This document shows positions 25,879-34,450 of a stretch of 64,000 nt of DNA, piece after piece. Position 1 is the first letter of the stretch, and each line of letters begins with the position of its first letter. The DNA comes from Pseudomonas sp. Irchel s3f7 (GTDB taxonomy: Bacteria > Pseudomonadota > Gammaproteobacteria > Pseudomonadales > Pseudomonadaceae). The notes beneath the pieces are model-generated. The model was given only the letters and a program-made list of their open reading frames with translations. It was not told the origin of the DNA and searched no databases. Location: contig NZ_FYDO01000020.1 in the NCBI RefSeq assembly GCF_900187615.1, positions 62,001-126,000 of the forward strand, written 5' to 3'. The translations under genes and the position numbers were made by a program.

Positions 25879-26970
25879 ATGTCCGGCAATACCTACGGCA
25901 AGCTATTCACTGTCACCACCGCGGGCGAAAGCCATGGTCCGGCGTTGGTCGCCATTGTCGATGGCTGTCCGCCGGGCCTGGAGATCTCCCTTGAGGATCT
26001 GCAGCGCGACCTGGATCGCCGCAAGCCCGGCACCAGCCGCCACACCACCCAGCGCCAGGAAGCCGACGAAGTCGAAATCCTCTCGGGTGTGTTCGAAGGT
26101 CGTACCACCGGTTGCGCCATTGGCCTGCTGATCCGCAACACCGACCAGAAGTCCAAGGACTACTCGGCGATCAAGGATCTGTTCCGCCCGGCCCACGCCG
26201 ACTACACCTACCATCACAAATACGGCGAGCGCGATTATCGCGGCGGCGGCCGCAGTTCGGCCCGTGAAACCGCGATGCGCGTGGCGGCCGGTGCGATTGC
26301 GAAGAAGTACCTGGCCAGCCAGGGCATCGTCATTCGCGGCTACATGAGCCAGCTCGGACCGATCGAAATCCCGTTCAAGACCTGGGATTCGGTGGAAGAG
26401 AACGCGTTCTTCAGCCCGGACCCGGACAAAGTGCCTGAGCTGGAGGCCTATATGGACCAGCTGCGTCGCGACCAGGATTCGGTCGGCGCGAAAATCACCG
26501 TGGTGGCCGAAGGTGTGATGCCGGGCCTCGGCGAGCCGATTTTCGACCGCCTCGACGCGGAGCTGGCCCATGCGCTGATGAGCATCAACGCGGTCAAGGG
26601 CGTTGAGATCGGCGCCGGTTTCGCCAGCGTCGCCCAGCGCGGCACCGAACATCGTGACGAAATGACCCCGGAAGGTTTCCTCAGCAACAATGCTGGCGGC
26701 ATTCTCGGCGGTATTTCCTCCGGTCAGCCAATCGTCGCTCACCTGGCGTTGAAGCCAACCTCGAGCATCACCACGCCGGGCCGCTCCATCGACATCCATG
26801 GCAACCCGGTCGAGGTCATCACCAAGGGTCGCCATGACCCGTGTGTCGGCATCCGTGCCACGCCGATTGCCGAAGCGATGATGGCCATCGTGCTGATGGA
26901 CCACCTGCTGCGTCACCGTGGGCAGAACGCCGATGTGCGGGTGAGCACGCCGGTGCTGGGTCAGCTTTAA
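25879..26970 (+). CDS. aroC: chorismate synthase
   Basis: Converts 5-enolpyruvylshikimate-3-phosphate to chorismate, the last step of the common aromatic pathway, using reduced FMN; cytoplasmic. The 363-residue length is normal. Signature segments are present: GESHGPAL near the N-terminus, YRGGGRSSARETAMRVAAGA in the middle, and RHDPCVGIRATPIAEAM near the C-terminus. ATG 25879 has ACGGAG upstream and gives the conserved MSGNTYGKLF start; the longer frame to 25807 is not needed. The MFS gene follows by 28 bases on the same strand. Confidence 0.98.
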   Translation: MSGNTYGKLFTVTTAGESHGPALVAIVDGCPPGLEISLEDLQRDLDRRKPGTSRHTTQRQEADEVEILSGVFEGRTTGCAIGLLIRNTDQKSKDYSAIKDLFRPAHADYTYHHKYGERDYRGGGRSSARETAMRVAAGAIAKKYLASQGIVIRGYMSQLGPIEIPFKTWDSVEENAFFSPDPDKVPELEAYMDQLRRDQDSVGAKITVVAEGVMPGLGEPIFDRLDAELAHALMSINAVKGVEIGAGFASVAQRGTEHRDEMTPEGFLSNNAGGILGGISSGQPIVAHLALKPTSSITTPGRSIDIHGNPVEVITKGRHDPCVGIRATPIAEAMMAIVLMDHLLRHRGQNADVRVSTPVLGQL

Positions 26971-26998
26971 TGGCTGACCTCAAAGCCGCTGCTGTCTG

Positions 26999-28150
26999 AT
27001 GACGACAGCGGCGCTGCCGTACTGGCGGCTCTCCAGTTTCTATCTGTTCTATTTCGCCTTGCTCGGTTCGACGGCGCCGTTTCTGGCGCTGTACTTCGAT
27101 CACCTGGGTTTCAGCGCCGCGCGCATCGGCGAACTGGTGGCGATCCCGATGCTGATGCGCTGCGTGGCGCCGAACATCTGGGGCTGGCTGGGCGACTACA
27201 CCGGGCGGCGGCTGGCCATCGTGCGTTTCGGCGCGGTGTGCACGCTGCTGACGTTCTCGCTGATTTTCGTCAGCAAGTCCTACGCCTGGCTGGCGATGGT
27301 CATGGCTTTGCACGCCTTTTTCTGGCACGCGGTGTTGCCGCAGTTCGAAGTCATTACCCTGGCGCATTTGCAGGGCCAGACCTCGCGCTACAGCCAGATT
27401 CGCTTGTGGGGCTCGATCGGTTTCATCATCACCGTGGTGGCGCTGGGCCGGTTGTTCGAATGGCTGAGCCTGGACATCTACCCGGCGGCGCTGGCGCTGA
27501 TCATGGCTGGCATCGTGCTCAGCAGCCTGTGGGTACCGAACGCGCAACCGGCGCCGGGCAATCGGGTGGCGGGGGAGGGCTTTCTCAGACAATTGCGCAA
27601 CCCCGGCGTGTTGGCGTTTTACGGCTGTGTGGCGCTGATGCAGATGAGCCACGGGCCGTATTACACATTTTTGACCCTGCACCTTGAGCGATTGGGTTAC
27701 AGCCGTGGCGTGATCGGCATGCTCTGGGCGGTCGGCGTGGTCGCCGAAGTCCTGATGTTTTTGGCCATGAGCAAGATCCTCGCGCGGTTCTCCCTGCGCC
27801 GGGTGCTGATGGCGAGTTTTCTGCTGGCGGCGCTGCGCTGGTTGCTGCTCGGGTCGTTGGCTGAATTTTTGTGGGTGTTGCTGTTTGCCCAGGTATTGCA
27901 CGCGGCGACTTTCGGCAGCTTTCACGCCGCTGCCATTTCATTCGTGCAACGTAGCTTCGGTGCGCGCCAGCAAGGGCAAGGCCAGGCGTTGTACGCCGCA
28001 TTGGCCGGCACCGGCGGCGCATTGGGCGCTTTGTATTCCGGCTATAGCTGGAACACGCTCGGCGCCGCATTGACCTTTAGTATTGCCAGCCTCGCCGCTG
28101 TCGCGGCTGCCGTTATCATTGCCACATGTATGCAAGAGGACAGGCCATGA
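26999..28150 (+). CDS. MFS transporter (HcaT/PPP-type)
   Basis: 383-residue protein with about 12 membrane helices. The N-terminus WRLSSFYLFYFALLGSTAPF, together with the pattern GELVAIPMLMRCVAPNIWGW, resembles the HcaT (3-phenylpropionate) and nucleoside-permease-like branch of the major facilitator superfamily. Substrate unknown. ATG 26999 lies 28 bases after the aroC stop. Its stop overlaps the start of mtnB by four bases (ATGA), so it may be co-expressed with the methionine-salvage genes, which suggests a role in uptake or export of a related metabolite. This is inference only. Confidence 0.88.
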   Translation: MTTAALPYWRLSSFYLFYFALLGSTAPFLALYFDHLGFSAARIGELVAIPMLMRCVAPNIWGWLGDYTGRRLAIVRFGAVCTLLTFSLIFVSKSYAWLAMVMALHAFFWHAVLPQFEVITLAHLQGQTSRYSQIRLWGSIGFIITVVALGRLFEWLSLDIYPAALALIMAGIVLSSLWVPNAQPAPGNRVAGEGFLRQLRNPGVLAFYGCVALMQMSHGPYYTFLTLHLERLGYSRGVIGMLWAVGVVAEVLMFLAMSKILARFSLRRVLMASFLLAALRWLLLGSLAEFLWVLLFAQVLHAATFGSFHAAAISFVQRSFGARQQGQGQALYAALAGTGGALGALYSGYSWNTLGAALTFSIASLAAVAAAVIIATCMQEDRP

Positions 28151-28767
28151 GCCTTACCCGTGAACACCTCGCCCAGGAAATCATCGACGCCGGGCGTTTT
28201 CTGTATGGCCGCGGCTGGTCGCCGGCCACCAGTAGCAATTATTCGACCCGACTGTCACCGACCGAAGCCTTGCTGACTGTATCCGGCAAGCACAAAGGCC
28301 AGTTGGGCCAGGACGATGTGCTGGCCACCGACCTCTCGGGCAACAGCCTGGAGCCGGGCAAGAAACCGTCCGCCGAAACCCTGCTGCACACCCAGCTCTA
28401 TAGCTGGCGGGCGGAAATCGGTGCCGTGCTGCACACCCATTCGGTGAACGCCACGGTGCTGTCGCGCCTGACGCCGCAAGACTTCATCGAGTTCGAAGAC
28501 TATGAACTGCAAAAGGCCTTCAGCGGTGTGACGACCCACGAATCCCGGGTGCGGGTGCCGATTTTCGACAACGACCAGGACATTGCACGCCTGGCCGCCA
28601 AGGTGCAGCCTTGGCTCGACGCCCATCCCGATTGCGTCGGTTACCTGATTCGCGGTCATGGCCTCTACACCTGGGGCGCACGCATGAGCGATGCCCTGCG
28701 GCAGATCGAGGCCTTTGAATTTTTGTTCGAGTGCGAGTTGAAAATGCGCTCGCTCTTTAAAGCTTGA
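28147..28767 (+). CDS. mtnB: methylthioribulose-1-phosphate dehydratase
   Basis: 206-residue class II aldolase-fold enzyme that dehydrates 5-methylthioribulose-1-phosphate in the methionine-salvage pathway. The zinc-ligand His-X-His is in VLHTHSVNATVLSR and a later His in LIRGHGLYTWG. The start ATG 28147 overlaps the upstream stop and is preceded by AGAGGA. It is followed by mtnD 20 bases later and then mtnC. mtnA is not in the window, so the first isomerase step is encoded elsewhere. Confidence 0.96.
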   Translation: MSLTREHLAQEIIDAGRFLYGRGWSPATSSNYSTRLSPTEALLTVSGKHKGQLGQDDVLATDLSGNSLEPGKKPSAETLLHTQLYSWRAEIGAVLHTHSVNATVLSRLTPQDFIEFEDYELQKAFSGVTTHESRVRVPIFDNDQDIARLAAKVQPWLDAHPDCVGYLIRGHGLYTWGARMSDALRQIEAFEFLFECELKMRSLFKA

Positions 28768-28787
28768 ACCGTTAAGGAGTTGCCCTG

Positions 28788-29333
28788 ATGAGCAGCCTGT
28801 CCGTCTATCACGTCTCCAGCCCTGAAATCCCCAACAAGGTGCTGACCCATTTCGAAGACATCGCCTCGACCCTGGCCGAGCAGGGCGTGCGTTTCGACCG
28901 TTGGCAGGCCGCTGCGAAACTCCAGCCGGGCGCCAGCCAGGAAGAAGTGATCGCCGCCTATCAGACGCAAGTCGACCAGTTGATGAGCGAACGCGGCTAC
29001 ATCACCGTCGATGTGATCAGCCTCAACAGCGATCACCCGCAAAAAGTCGAACTGCGCGCCAAGTTCCTCAACGAACACCGCCATGGCGAGGACGAAGTGC
29101 GCTTTTTCGTCGCCGGGCGTGGCTTGTTTACCCTGCACATCGACGATTATGTCTACGCCGTGCTCTGCGAGAAAAACGACCTGATTTCGGTGCCGGCCGG
29201 TACCAAGCACTGGTTCGACATGGGTGAGCATCCGCATTTCATCGCGATTCGCCTGTTCAACAACCCGGAAGGCTGGGTCGCCAATTTCACCGGCGAAGAC
29301 ATCGCCAACCAATTCCCGCGTCTGGAGGACTGA
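28788..29333 (+). CDS. mtnD: acireductone dioxygenase
   Basis: 181-residue cupin that cleaves acireductone with O2; the Fe form gives formate and the keto acid precursor of methionine, the Ni form an off-pathway product with CO. Metal ligands are visible as HRHGEDEVRFF (two His and a Glu) and later His in GTKHWFDMGE. ATG 28788 follows TAAGGAGTTGCC, a strong ribosome site. Lies between mtnB and mtnC in one operon. Confidence 0.97.
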   Translation: MSSLSVYHVSSPEIPNKVLTHFEDIASTLAEQGVRFDRWQAAAKLQPGASQEEVIAAYQTQVDQLMSERGYITVDVISLNSDHPQKVELRAKFLNEHRHGEDEVRFFVAGRGLFTLHIDDYVYAVLCEKNDLISVPAGTKHWFDMGEHPHFIAIRLFNNPEGWVANFTGEDIANQFPRLED

Positions 29334-29337
29334 GTCG

Positions 29338-30021
29338 ATGCCGATCAAAGCGATCCTCACCGACATCGAAGGCACCACCAGCGCGGTGAGTTTTGTGTTC
29401 GACGTGCTGTTTCCCTACGCCGCCAAACACCTGCCGGACTTTGTCCGCCAGAACGCCGCGCGTGCCGATGTGGCCGCGCAACTCACTGCCGTGCGCAGCG
29501 ACAGCCAGGAGCCGAACGCTGACGTCGAGCGCGTCATCGAGATCCTGCTGGGCTGGATCGCCGAGGACCGCAAGGCCACGCCATTGAAGGCGTTGCAGGG
29601 AATGGTCTGGGAGCAGGGATACCAGGCCGGGCAATTGAAGGGCCACGTGTACCCGGACGCCGTTGAAGCGCTCAAGCGCTGGCATCAGGACGGCTATCAA
29701 CTGTTTGTGTACTCGTCCGGTTCGATCCAGGCTCAACGCCTGATCTTCGGCTGCTCGGAGGCGGGGGATTTGACGCCGCTGTTCAGTGGCTACTTCGACA
29801 CCACGTCAGGACCCAAGCGCGAGGCGCAGTCCTACGCCAACATCACGCAGGCGATCAACGTCGAGGCGGGGCAGATTCTGTTTCTGTCAGATATCGTTCA
29901 AGAGCTGGACGCTGCACGTGAAGCCGGGATGGCCACGTGCGGCCTGGCCCGTGAGGGCGGGGAACTAACAGGACATGTCACCGCGGACAGCTTTGCGCGG
30001 ATAGATCCTGCTGTCTTCTAA
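29338..30021 (+). CDS. mtnC: enolase-phosphatase E1
   Basis: 227-residue HAD-superfamily enzyme that enolises and dephosphorylates diketo-methylthiopentyl-1-phosphate to acireductone. The nucleophile motif is LTDIEGTTSAVSFVFDVLFP, the second motif YSSGS, and the third the Asp in LFLSDIVQELDAA. ATG 29338 is four bases after the mtnD stop and has CTGGAGG upstream. The longer frame to 29224 overlaps mtnD and is not real. A REP doublet closes the operon. Confidence 0.97.
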   Translation: MPIKAILTDIEGTTSAVSFVFDVLFPYAAKHLPDFVRQNAARADVAAQLTAVRSDSQEPNADVERVIEILLGWIAEDRKATPLKALQGMVWEQGYQAGQLKGHVYPDAVEALKRWHQDGYQLFVYSSGSIQAQRLIFGCSEAGDLTPLFSGYFDTTSGPKREAQSYANITQAINVEAGQILFLSDIVQELDAAREAGMATCGLAREGGELTGHVTADSFARIDPAVF

Positions 30022-30030
30022 ACACTACAA

Positions 30031-30126
30031 AACCTGTAGGAGCAAGCTTGCTCGCGATTGCGATCTGTCATTCAACATCAATGTTGATTGACACCCCGCT
30101 ATCGCGAGCAAGCTCGCTCCTACAGT
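30031..30126. repeat. REP doublet
   Basis: Inverted pair with arms CCTGTAGGAGCAAGCTTGCT (30033) and GAGCAAGCTCGCTCCTACAG (30106-30125). A smaller hairpin TCAACAT/ATGTTGA lies in the loop. It sits between the convergent ends of mtnC and the DUF3509 gene. Confidence 0.88.
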
Positions 30127-30129
30127 TTT

Positions 30130-30405
30130 TTACAGCGAGTGATAAGTCGGCAGCGCAAACCGTTGCTGACTTTGCAGCATGCAAATCTGCGGCAGCTCAC
30201 TGGCCTGTTCCGCGAGATCACGGCGTATGGCGCTGATGACCCACGACAGTTGGTCACCATTGTGCAATTGCTGATAGGAAATCGAGCGTTTGAACACTTT
30301 GCCCTCAGCACTCAGGGTCAGCAGGATTCCGCCGTCAGGCCGATTCTGGGTGGTGACTTCGAAGTTGGAGAACAATGACGAAAATTTTTCCTGGATCAGG
30401 TTCAT
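30130..30405 (-). CDS. DUF3509 domain protein
   Basis: 91-residue protein typical of Pseudomonas DUF3509: MNLIQEKFSSLFSNFEVTTQ, RPDGGILLTL, and a C-terminal segment VISAIRRDLAEQ. No membrane or signal segment. Function is unknown. It is transcribed away from the acyl-CoA synthetase gene, sharing the AT-rich 378-base region between them. Confidence 0.85.
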   Translation of the reverse strand: MNLIQEKFSSLFSNFEVTTQNRPDGGILLTLSAEGKVFKRSISYQQLHNGDQLSWVISAIRRDLAEQASELPQICMLQSQQRFALPTYHSL

Positions 30406-30783
30406 GTCTTTCGGCTCCGTTGGCTTTTAATGGCAAGCATGCGGAGAGGGTTGCAGTGATTGTGCCAGCATTTGTTTTTTAGAAAATCCTATAAAAAACG
30501 ATGACTTGGTTTTTGTGGTGATTTTTGCTTTCGTGCATTCTGCATGAATGGCCATCGTGCATCCTGCATTTTGCGAGGTCGCTCGGCGACTCGATGGAAC
30601 CATTGCGCAAGCCCGGGTTCGCGATGAGAGGCGGATTGCGGAACAACTTGCGGACCAAGGTCGCGGACCAAGGTCGCAGATACAAAACATTTCAAAAACC
30701 GCGTGTACAGCTCAAGAACCGTTGACGTATTTTCGGGTTCAATCACCGTTGCCCGACAATAAAAAGATCGAACGGGAGCTAGC
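30406..30783. promoter_or_regulatory. divergent intergenic region with direct repeats
   Basis: This 378-base gap separates the DUF3509 gene (minus) and the acyl-CoA synthetase gene (plus). It is AT-rich near 30470-30540. A 14-base direct repeat CGTGCATTCTGCAT (30532-30545) and CGTGCATCCTGCAT (30556-30569), 24 bases apart start to start, places both on nearly the same DNA face and may be an operator. A 13-base tandem repeat CGGACCAAGGTCG occurs twice at 30651-30676. No gene is convincing in this stretch. Confidence 0.4.
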
Positions 30784-32622
30784 ATGAGCCGTACATCGAA
30801 GGACACGATTACCTGGAGCATGATGCTCCGCAAGCTGCCTTCCATTGCCAAAGCCATCCCACGGGTGGTGAAAGGCATGAAGGTCGCAAACGTCACGGAC
30901 CCGACCCAGTCGTGCGGTCTGGGCTGGAGTTTCGAGCAGGCCACGTTGCGCAACCCCGATGGCCCGGCCCTGCTGCAGGGCCCGGTGACGCTGAGCTACA
31001 CCGACGTCAACCAGTGGGCCAATCGCATCGCCCATCACCTGATCAGCCAAGGCATCGGCAAGGGCGATGTGGTGGCGGTGTTCATCGAAAACCGTCCGGA
31101 ACTGCTGGTGACCATTCTGGCCGTGGCCAAGGTCGGGGCGGTCAGTGCGCTGGTCAACACCTCGCAGACCCGCGACACCCTGGTGCACAGTCTGAACCTG
31201 GTGGCGCCGAAGGCGATGGTGATCGGCGAGGAATTGGTCCCAGCCTATTCGGCGGTCCGTGAGCGGGTGGCGATCGAAGCCAGACGCACCTGGTTTGTCG
31301 CCGACAAGGATACCTCTCGCCAACCGGGTATTGCCCCCGAAGGCTTCATCAATCTAATGACCGCCAGCCTCGACGCGTCCAGCGACAATCCGCTCAGCAG
31401 CCGGCAGATTTTCTTCGACGACCCTTGTTTCTATATCTACACCTCGGGCACCACGGGCTTGCCCAAGGCCGGCGTGTTCAAGCATGGCCGCTGGATGCGC
31501 AGCTCCGCGAGCTTCGGGATGATCGCCCTGGATATGCAGCCGGACGACATCGTCTACTGCACCTTGCCGCTGTATCACGCCACTGGGCTGTGTGTGTGCT
31601 GGGGTTCGGCCATCAGCGGCGCTTCCGGTTTTGCCATCCGCCGAAAATTCAGCGCCAGTCAGTTCTGGAATGACGTGCGTCAGTACCGGGCCACCACCAT
31701 CGGCTACGTCGGTGAATTGTGCCGGTATCTGGTGGACCAGCCACCCAGCGCCGAGGACAACCGGCACGGCGTAAAGAAAATGATCGGCAACGGCCTGCGT
31801 CCCGGGGCCTGGAACGCGTTCAAGACCCGGTTTGCGGTCAATCACATTTGCGAGCTCTACGCGGCCAGCGATGGCAACATCGGCTTCACCAACATTCTGA
31901 ATTTCGATAACACCATCGGTTTTTCCCTGATGTCCTGGGAACTGGTGGCGTATGACCACGACAGCGGGGCGCCAATCCGTGATGCCAAGGGCCTGATGCG
32001 CAAAGTCGCCAAGGGCGAGCAGGGTTTGTTGCTGGCGAAAATCGACGACAAGGCCCCGCTGGATGGTTACACCGATCCGCAGAAGACCGCCAAGGTGGTG
32101 CTTGATGATGTGTTCGAGAAGGGTGACCGTTACTTCAATACCGGTGACTTGCTGCGTAACATCGGTTTCGGTCACGCGCAGTTTGTCGATCGCCTGGGCG
32201 ATACCTATCGCTGGAAGGGCGAAAACGTCTCGACCACCGAGGTCGAGAACATCCTCCTGCAACATCCGCATATTTCCGAGGCCGTGGCTTACGGCGTGGA
32301 AATCCACAACACCAATGGCCGGGCCGGCATGGCGGCGATCACGCCCGCCGAATCCCTGGCGACCCTGGATTTCAGTGAACTGCTGGCCTTCGCCCAACAG
32401 CAAATGCCGTCTTATGCCGTGCCGCTGTTCCTGCGGGTGAAAGTGAAAATGGAAACCACCGGAACCTTCAAGTACCAGAAGACCCGTCTCAAGGACGAAG
32501 CTTTCGACCCGGGCAAGACTGGTGATGATCCGATCTACGCCTGGCTGCCCGGGACGCAGACTTACGTGCAGGTGACCGAGCAGTTGCTGTCTGACATTCA
32601 CAGCGGCAAGTACCGCTATTGA
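30784..32622 (+). CDS. long/very-long-chain acyl-CoA synthetase (FadD6/FATP-like)
   Basis: 612-residue adenylate-forming enzyme that activates fatty acids to acyl-CoA with ATP. The AMP-binding motif is YIYTSGTTGLPKAG, followed by LPLYHATG, the YAASDGNIGF segment where most synthetases read YG-TE, the GDLLRNIGFGHAQFVDRLGD block, and the catalytic C-terminal KYQKTRLKDEAF. The long N-terminal region and the ASDGN motif fit the FATP/FadD6 group. ATG 30784 follows GGGAGC. It stands alone, with the repeat-rich region upstream as the likely control site. Confidence 0.93.
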   Translation: MSRTSKDTITWSMMLRKLPSIAKAIPRVVKGMKVANVTDPTQSCGLGWSFEQATLRNPDGPALLQGPVTLSYTDVNQWANRIAHHLISQGIGKGDVVAVFIENRPELLVTILAVAKVGAVSALVNTSQTRDTLVHSLNLVAPKAMVIGEELVPAYSAVRERVAIEARRTWFVADKDTSRQPGIAPEGFINLMTASLDASSDNPLSSRQIFFDDPCFYIYTSGTTGLPKAGVFKHGRWMRSSASFGMIALDMQPDDIVYCTLPLYHATGLCVCWGSAISGASGFAIRRKFSASQFWNDVRQYRATTIGYVGELCRYLVDQPPSAEDNRHGVKKMIGNGLRPGAWNAFKTRFAVNHICELYAASDGNIGFTNILNFDNTIGFSLMSWELVAYDHDSGAPIRDAKGLMRKVAKGEQGLLLAKIDDKAPLDGYTDPQKTAKVVLDDVFEKGDRYFNTGDLLRNIGFGHAQFVDRLGDTYRWKGENVSTTEVENILLQHPHISEAVAYGVEIHNTNGRAGMAAITPAESLATLDFSELLAFAQQQMPSYAVPLFLRVKVKMETTGTFKYQKTRLKDEAFDPGKTGDDPIYAWLPGTQTYVQVTEQLLSDIHSGKYRY

Positions 32623-32719
32623 ATCTGGCTATGGCGACCCATGAGAAAAAACAAGTGACAGTGTCGGACGCGCTCGGGAAACTGTCGGCTTTTACGAATG
32701 ACAGAAAACGGAGTGCCCG

Positions 32720-33238
32720 ATGTCAGACAAAAGCCGCCAGATGACCCCCGAAGAAGCTGCCGAATTTGCCGAACAGGTATTCAACAAGGCACGGGAAGGT
32801 GATGCGGCAATGATGGCCGCGCTGCTGAGCAAGGGGTTGCCGCCGAACCTGCGCAATCACAAGGGTGACACCCTGCTGATGCTGGCCGCCTACCACGGCC
32901 ACGTGGACACGGTGAAAGTCCTGCTGGAGCACAAGGCCGACCCGGAGATCCGCAACGACAACGGCCAGAGCCCGATTGCCGGTGCTGCCTTCAAGGGCGA
33001 TCTCGCGGTGATCAAGGCCTTGGTCGAAGGTGGTGCGCAGGTTGAAGGTTCGTCTTTCGATGGCCGCACGGCGCTGATGATGGCAGCGATGTTCAACCGC
33101 GTTGAAGTGGTCGACTACCTGATCAGCAAAGGCGCCGACCCGAAAGCCAAGGATGCCAATGGCATCACGGCACTGGACGCGGCCAGAACCATGGGTGCTT
33201 CCGATGCTGTTGCTCAGTTGGAAAAATTGCTGGGTTGA
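32720..33238 (+). CDS. ankyrin-repeat protein
   Basis: 172-residue protein with an N-terminal acidic helix and about four ankyrin repeats. Clear units are NHKGDTLLMLAAYHGHVDTV, NDNGQSPIAGAAFKGDLAVI, FDGRTALMMAAMFNRVEVV and DANGITALDAARTMGASDAV. No signal peptide, so it is a cytoplasmic binding protein. ATG 32720 follows CGGAG. A perfect 30-bp hairpin lies just after the stop. Partner unknown; similar single-gene ankyrin proteins are common in Pseudomonas. Confidence 0.9.
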   Translation: MSDKSRQMTPEEAAEFAEQVFNKAREGDAAMMAALLSKGLPPNLRNHKGDTLLMLAAYHGHVDTVKVLLEHKADPEIRNDNGQSPIAGAAFKGDLAVIKALVEGGAQVEGSSFDGRTALMMAAMFNRVEVVDYLISKGADPKAKDANGITALDAARTMGASDAVAQLEKLLG

Positions 33239-33246
33239 TTGGTTTC

Positions 33247-33323
33247 AAAAGATCGCAGCCTGCGGCAGCTCCTACATTGGGAGGGTGTCCCTCTGTAGGA
33301 GCTGCCGCAGGCTGCGATCTTTT
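33247..33323. terminator. 30-bp perfect inverted repeat, terminator-like REP variant
   Basis: Bases 33247-33276 and 33294-33323 are exact inverted copies (arm AAAAGATCGCAGCCTGCGGC then AGCTCCTACA) around a 17-base loop. The outer ends are A4 on one side and T5 on the other, so transcription from either side would see a stable hairpin followed by a T-run. It lies nine bases after the ankyrin stop. A degenerate relative occurs at 39895. Confidence 0.85.
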
Positions 33324-33392
33324 TGGTCATTTGAACCTATCCTTGCGGTATCCTTCGCGCCCTCAAAATTCCCTTCGCTACAGGATCCGCCC

Positions 33393-33923
33393 ATGAAAAC
33401 CGCACTCGTCGAACTCATCAGCAAAATCAGCTCCGGGTGCATGGGCGAAGACGAAATCCTCAAGGTCGCCGACGAAGCGGCTCAGGCCTACGCCGATCCA
33501 GCGGCGTTTCTGACGGCCAATCCGGACATCAACTACGACGAGACTTTCCCGATCCCGCTGGGTGAATGGGTCGTCGTCGGCAGCCTGCCGGAGACCGTGC
33601 TGTTCCAGGCGGACACCTACATGGACCTGTTCGCCCAGATCGTTGCCTCGTTCGGCCCTGGCATCGATTTCAACATCAAACCCAAGCAATTGGCCAAGAC
33701 CGAAGCCTTGACCGCGCTCAATCGCATCCAGGTGCAGATGAGCAGCCTGAACAAGGAAAACGGCGGTTACACGCTGATGAACTTCAGCCAGCTGCTGGAC
33801 GACGAGTTGCAAGTGGTGCTGGTCTTCGGCAACGACGTGCCGCGAGTGCTGGAATTGTGCGCCGAAGTCGGCATCGCCGCCGCGCCGTCGCTGGAAGCCC
33901 TGAAAGTGGCCATCCACGTCTGA
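33393..33923 (+). CDS. conserved hypothetical protein
   Basis: 176-residue soluble, acidic protein that I do not recognise. It has an N-terminal helical region (LISKISSGCMGEDEILKVAD), a middle part around PLGEWVVVGSLPETVLFQAD, and a C-terminal part with QLLDDELQVVLVFGND and a final helix. One Cys occurs early and one late (LELCAEVG). ATG 33393 is the first Met with reasonable protein-like sequence; the longer frame to 33153 overlaps the preceding gene and hairpin. Single gene followed by a small membrane protein gene. Confidence 0.8.
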   Translation: MKTALVELISKISSGCMGEDEILKVADEAAQAYADPAAFLTANPDINYDETFPIPLGEWVVVGSLPETVLFQADTYMDLFAQIVASFGPGIDFNIKPKQLAKTEALTALNRIQVQMSSLNKENGGYTLMNFSQLLDDELQVVLVFGNDVPRVLELCAEVGIAAAPSLEALKVAIHV

Positions 33924-34005
33924 TCGCAAAACAAAGTCAAATTAAGGATGCCTGCGCGACGACGGACTATCCTAAGCGGGCTTATCACTCTTTCGGAGCA
34001 TCACC

Positions 34006-34197
34006 ATGGGTTCAACGTTCAACAATCTGGTTGCCTTGATCATTTTCGTCCTGGACATCTGGGCCATCATCAATGTGGTCAAAAGCAGCACCGGGACCGG
34101 CATGAAAGTCGTCTGGGTGTTGTTGATCGCGCTGTTGCCGGTGCTGGGGTTGATCATCTGGGCCATTGCCGGACCGCGGGGCAATGTCAAAATCTGA
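34006..34197 (+). CDS. small PLDc_N-type membrane protein
   Basis: 63-residue protein with two hydrophobic helices separated by a short basic turn: NNLVALIIFVLDIWAIINVV and WVLLIALLPVLGLIIWAIAG, ending PRGNV. This is the PLDc_N (cardiolipin-synthase N-terminal) pattern found as a stand-alone small inner-membrane protein in many bacteria. ATG 34006 follows TCGGAGC. Function unknown. Confidence 0.85.
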   Translation: MGSTFNNLVALIIFVLDIWAIINVVKSSTGTGMKVVWVLLIALLPVLGLIIWAIAGPRGNVKI

Positions 34198-34213
34198 ACA
34201 AGCGACACTGAAC

Positions 34214-34305
34214 CGGTAGGAACGTGGCTTGCCCGCGATGCACACGACGCGGTCTGCCCGATAGAGCGAGGCGATCCTATCGCGGGCAAGCCTCGCTCCC
34301 ACAGG
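34214..34305. repeat. REP doublet
   Basis: Imperfect inverted pair: GGTAGGAACGTGGCTTGCCC (34215) and GGGCAAGCCTCGCTCCCACA (34284). The extended cores GCTTGCCCGCGAT and ATCGCGGGCAAGC are exact inverted copies. Lies between the PLDc_N gene and speE. Confidence 0.82.
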
Positions 34306-34450
34306 ATTGTGGCGAGCCGATCAACAGAGGTTCGACCTGTCATGTTCCGCAACGTAGAATGCGCGCCTTTCCCGGTCAATCGAGCCGATCGATTGGCCAT
34401 CATGGGCGGGTAACCGTCCGTTGCCACCCGCATTCATCGGAGCACTTCCC

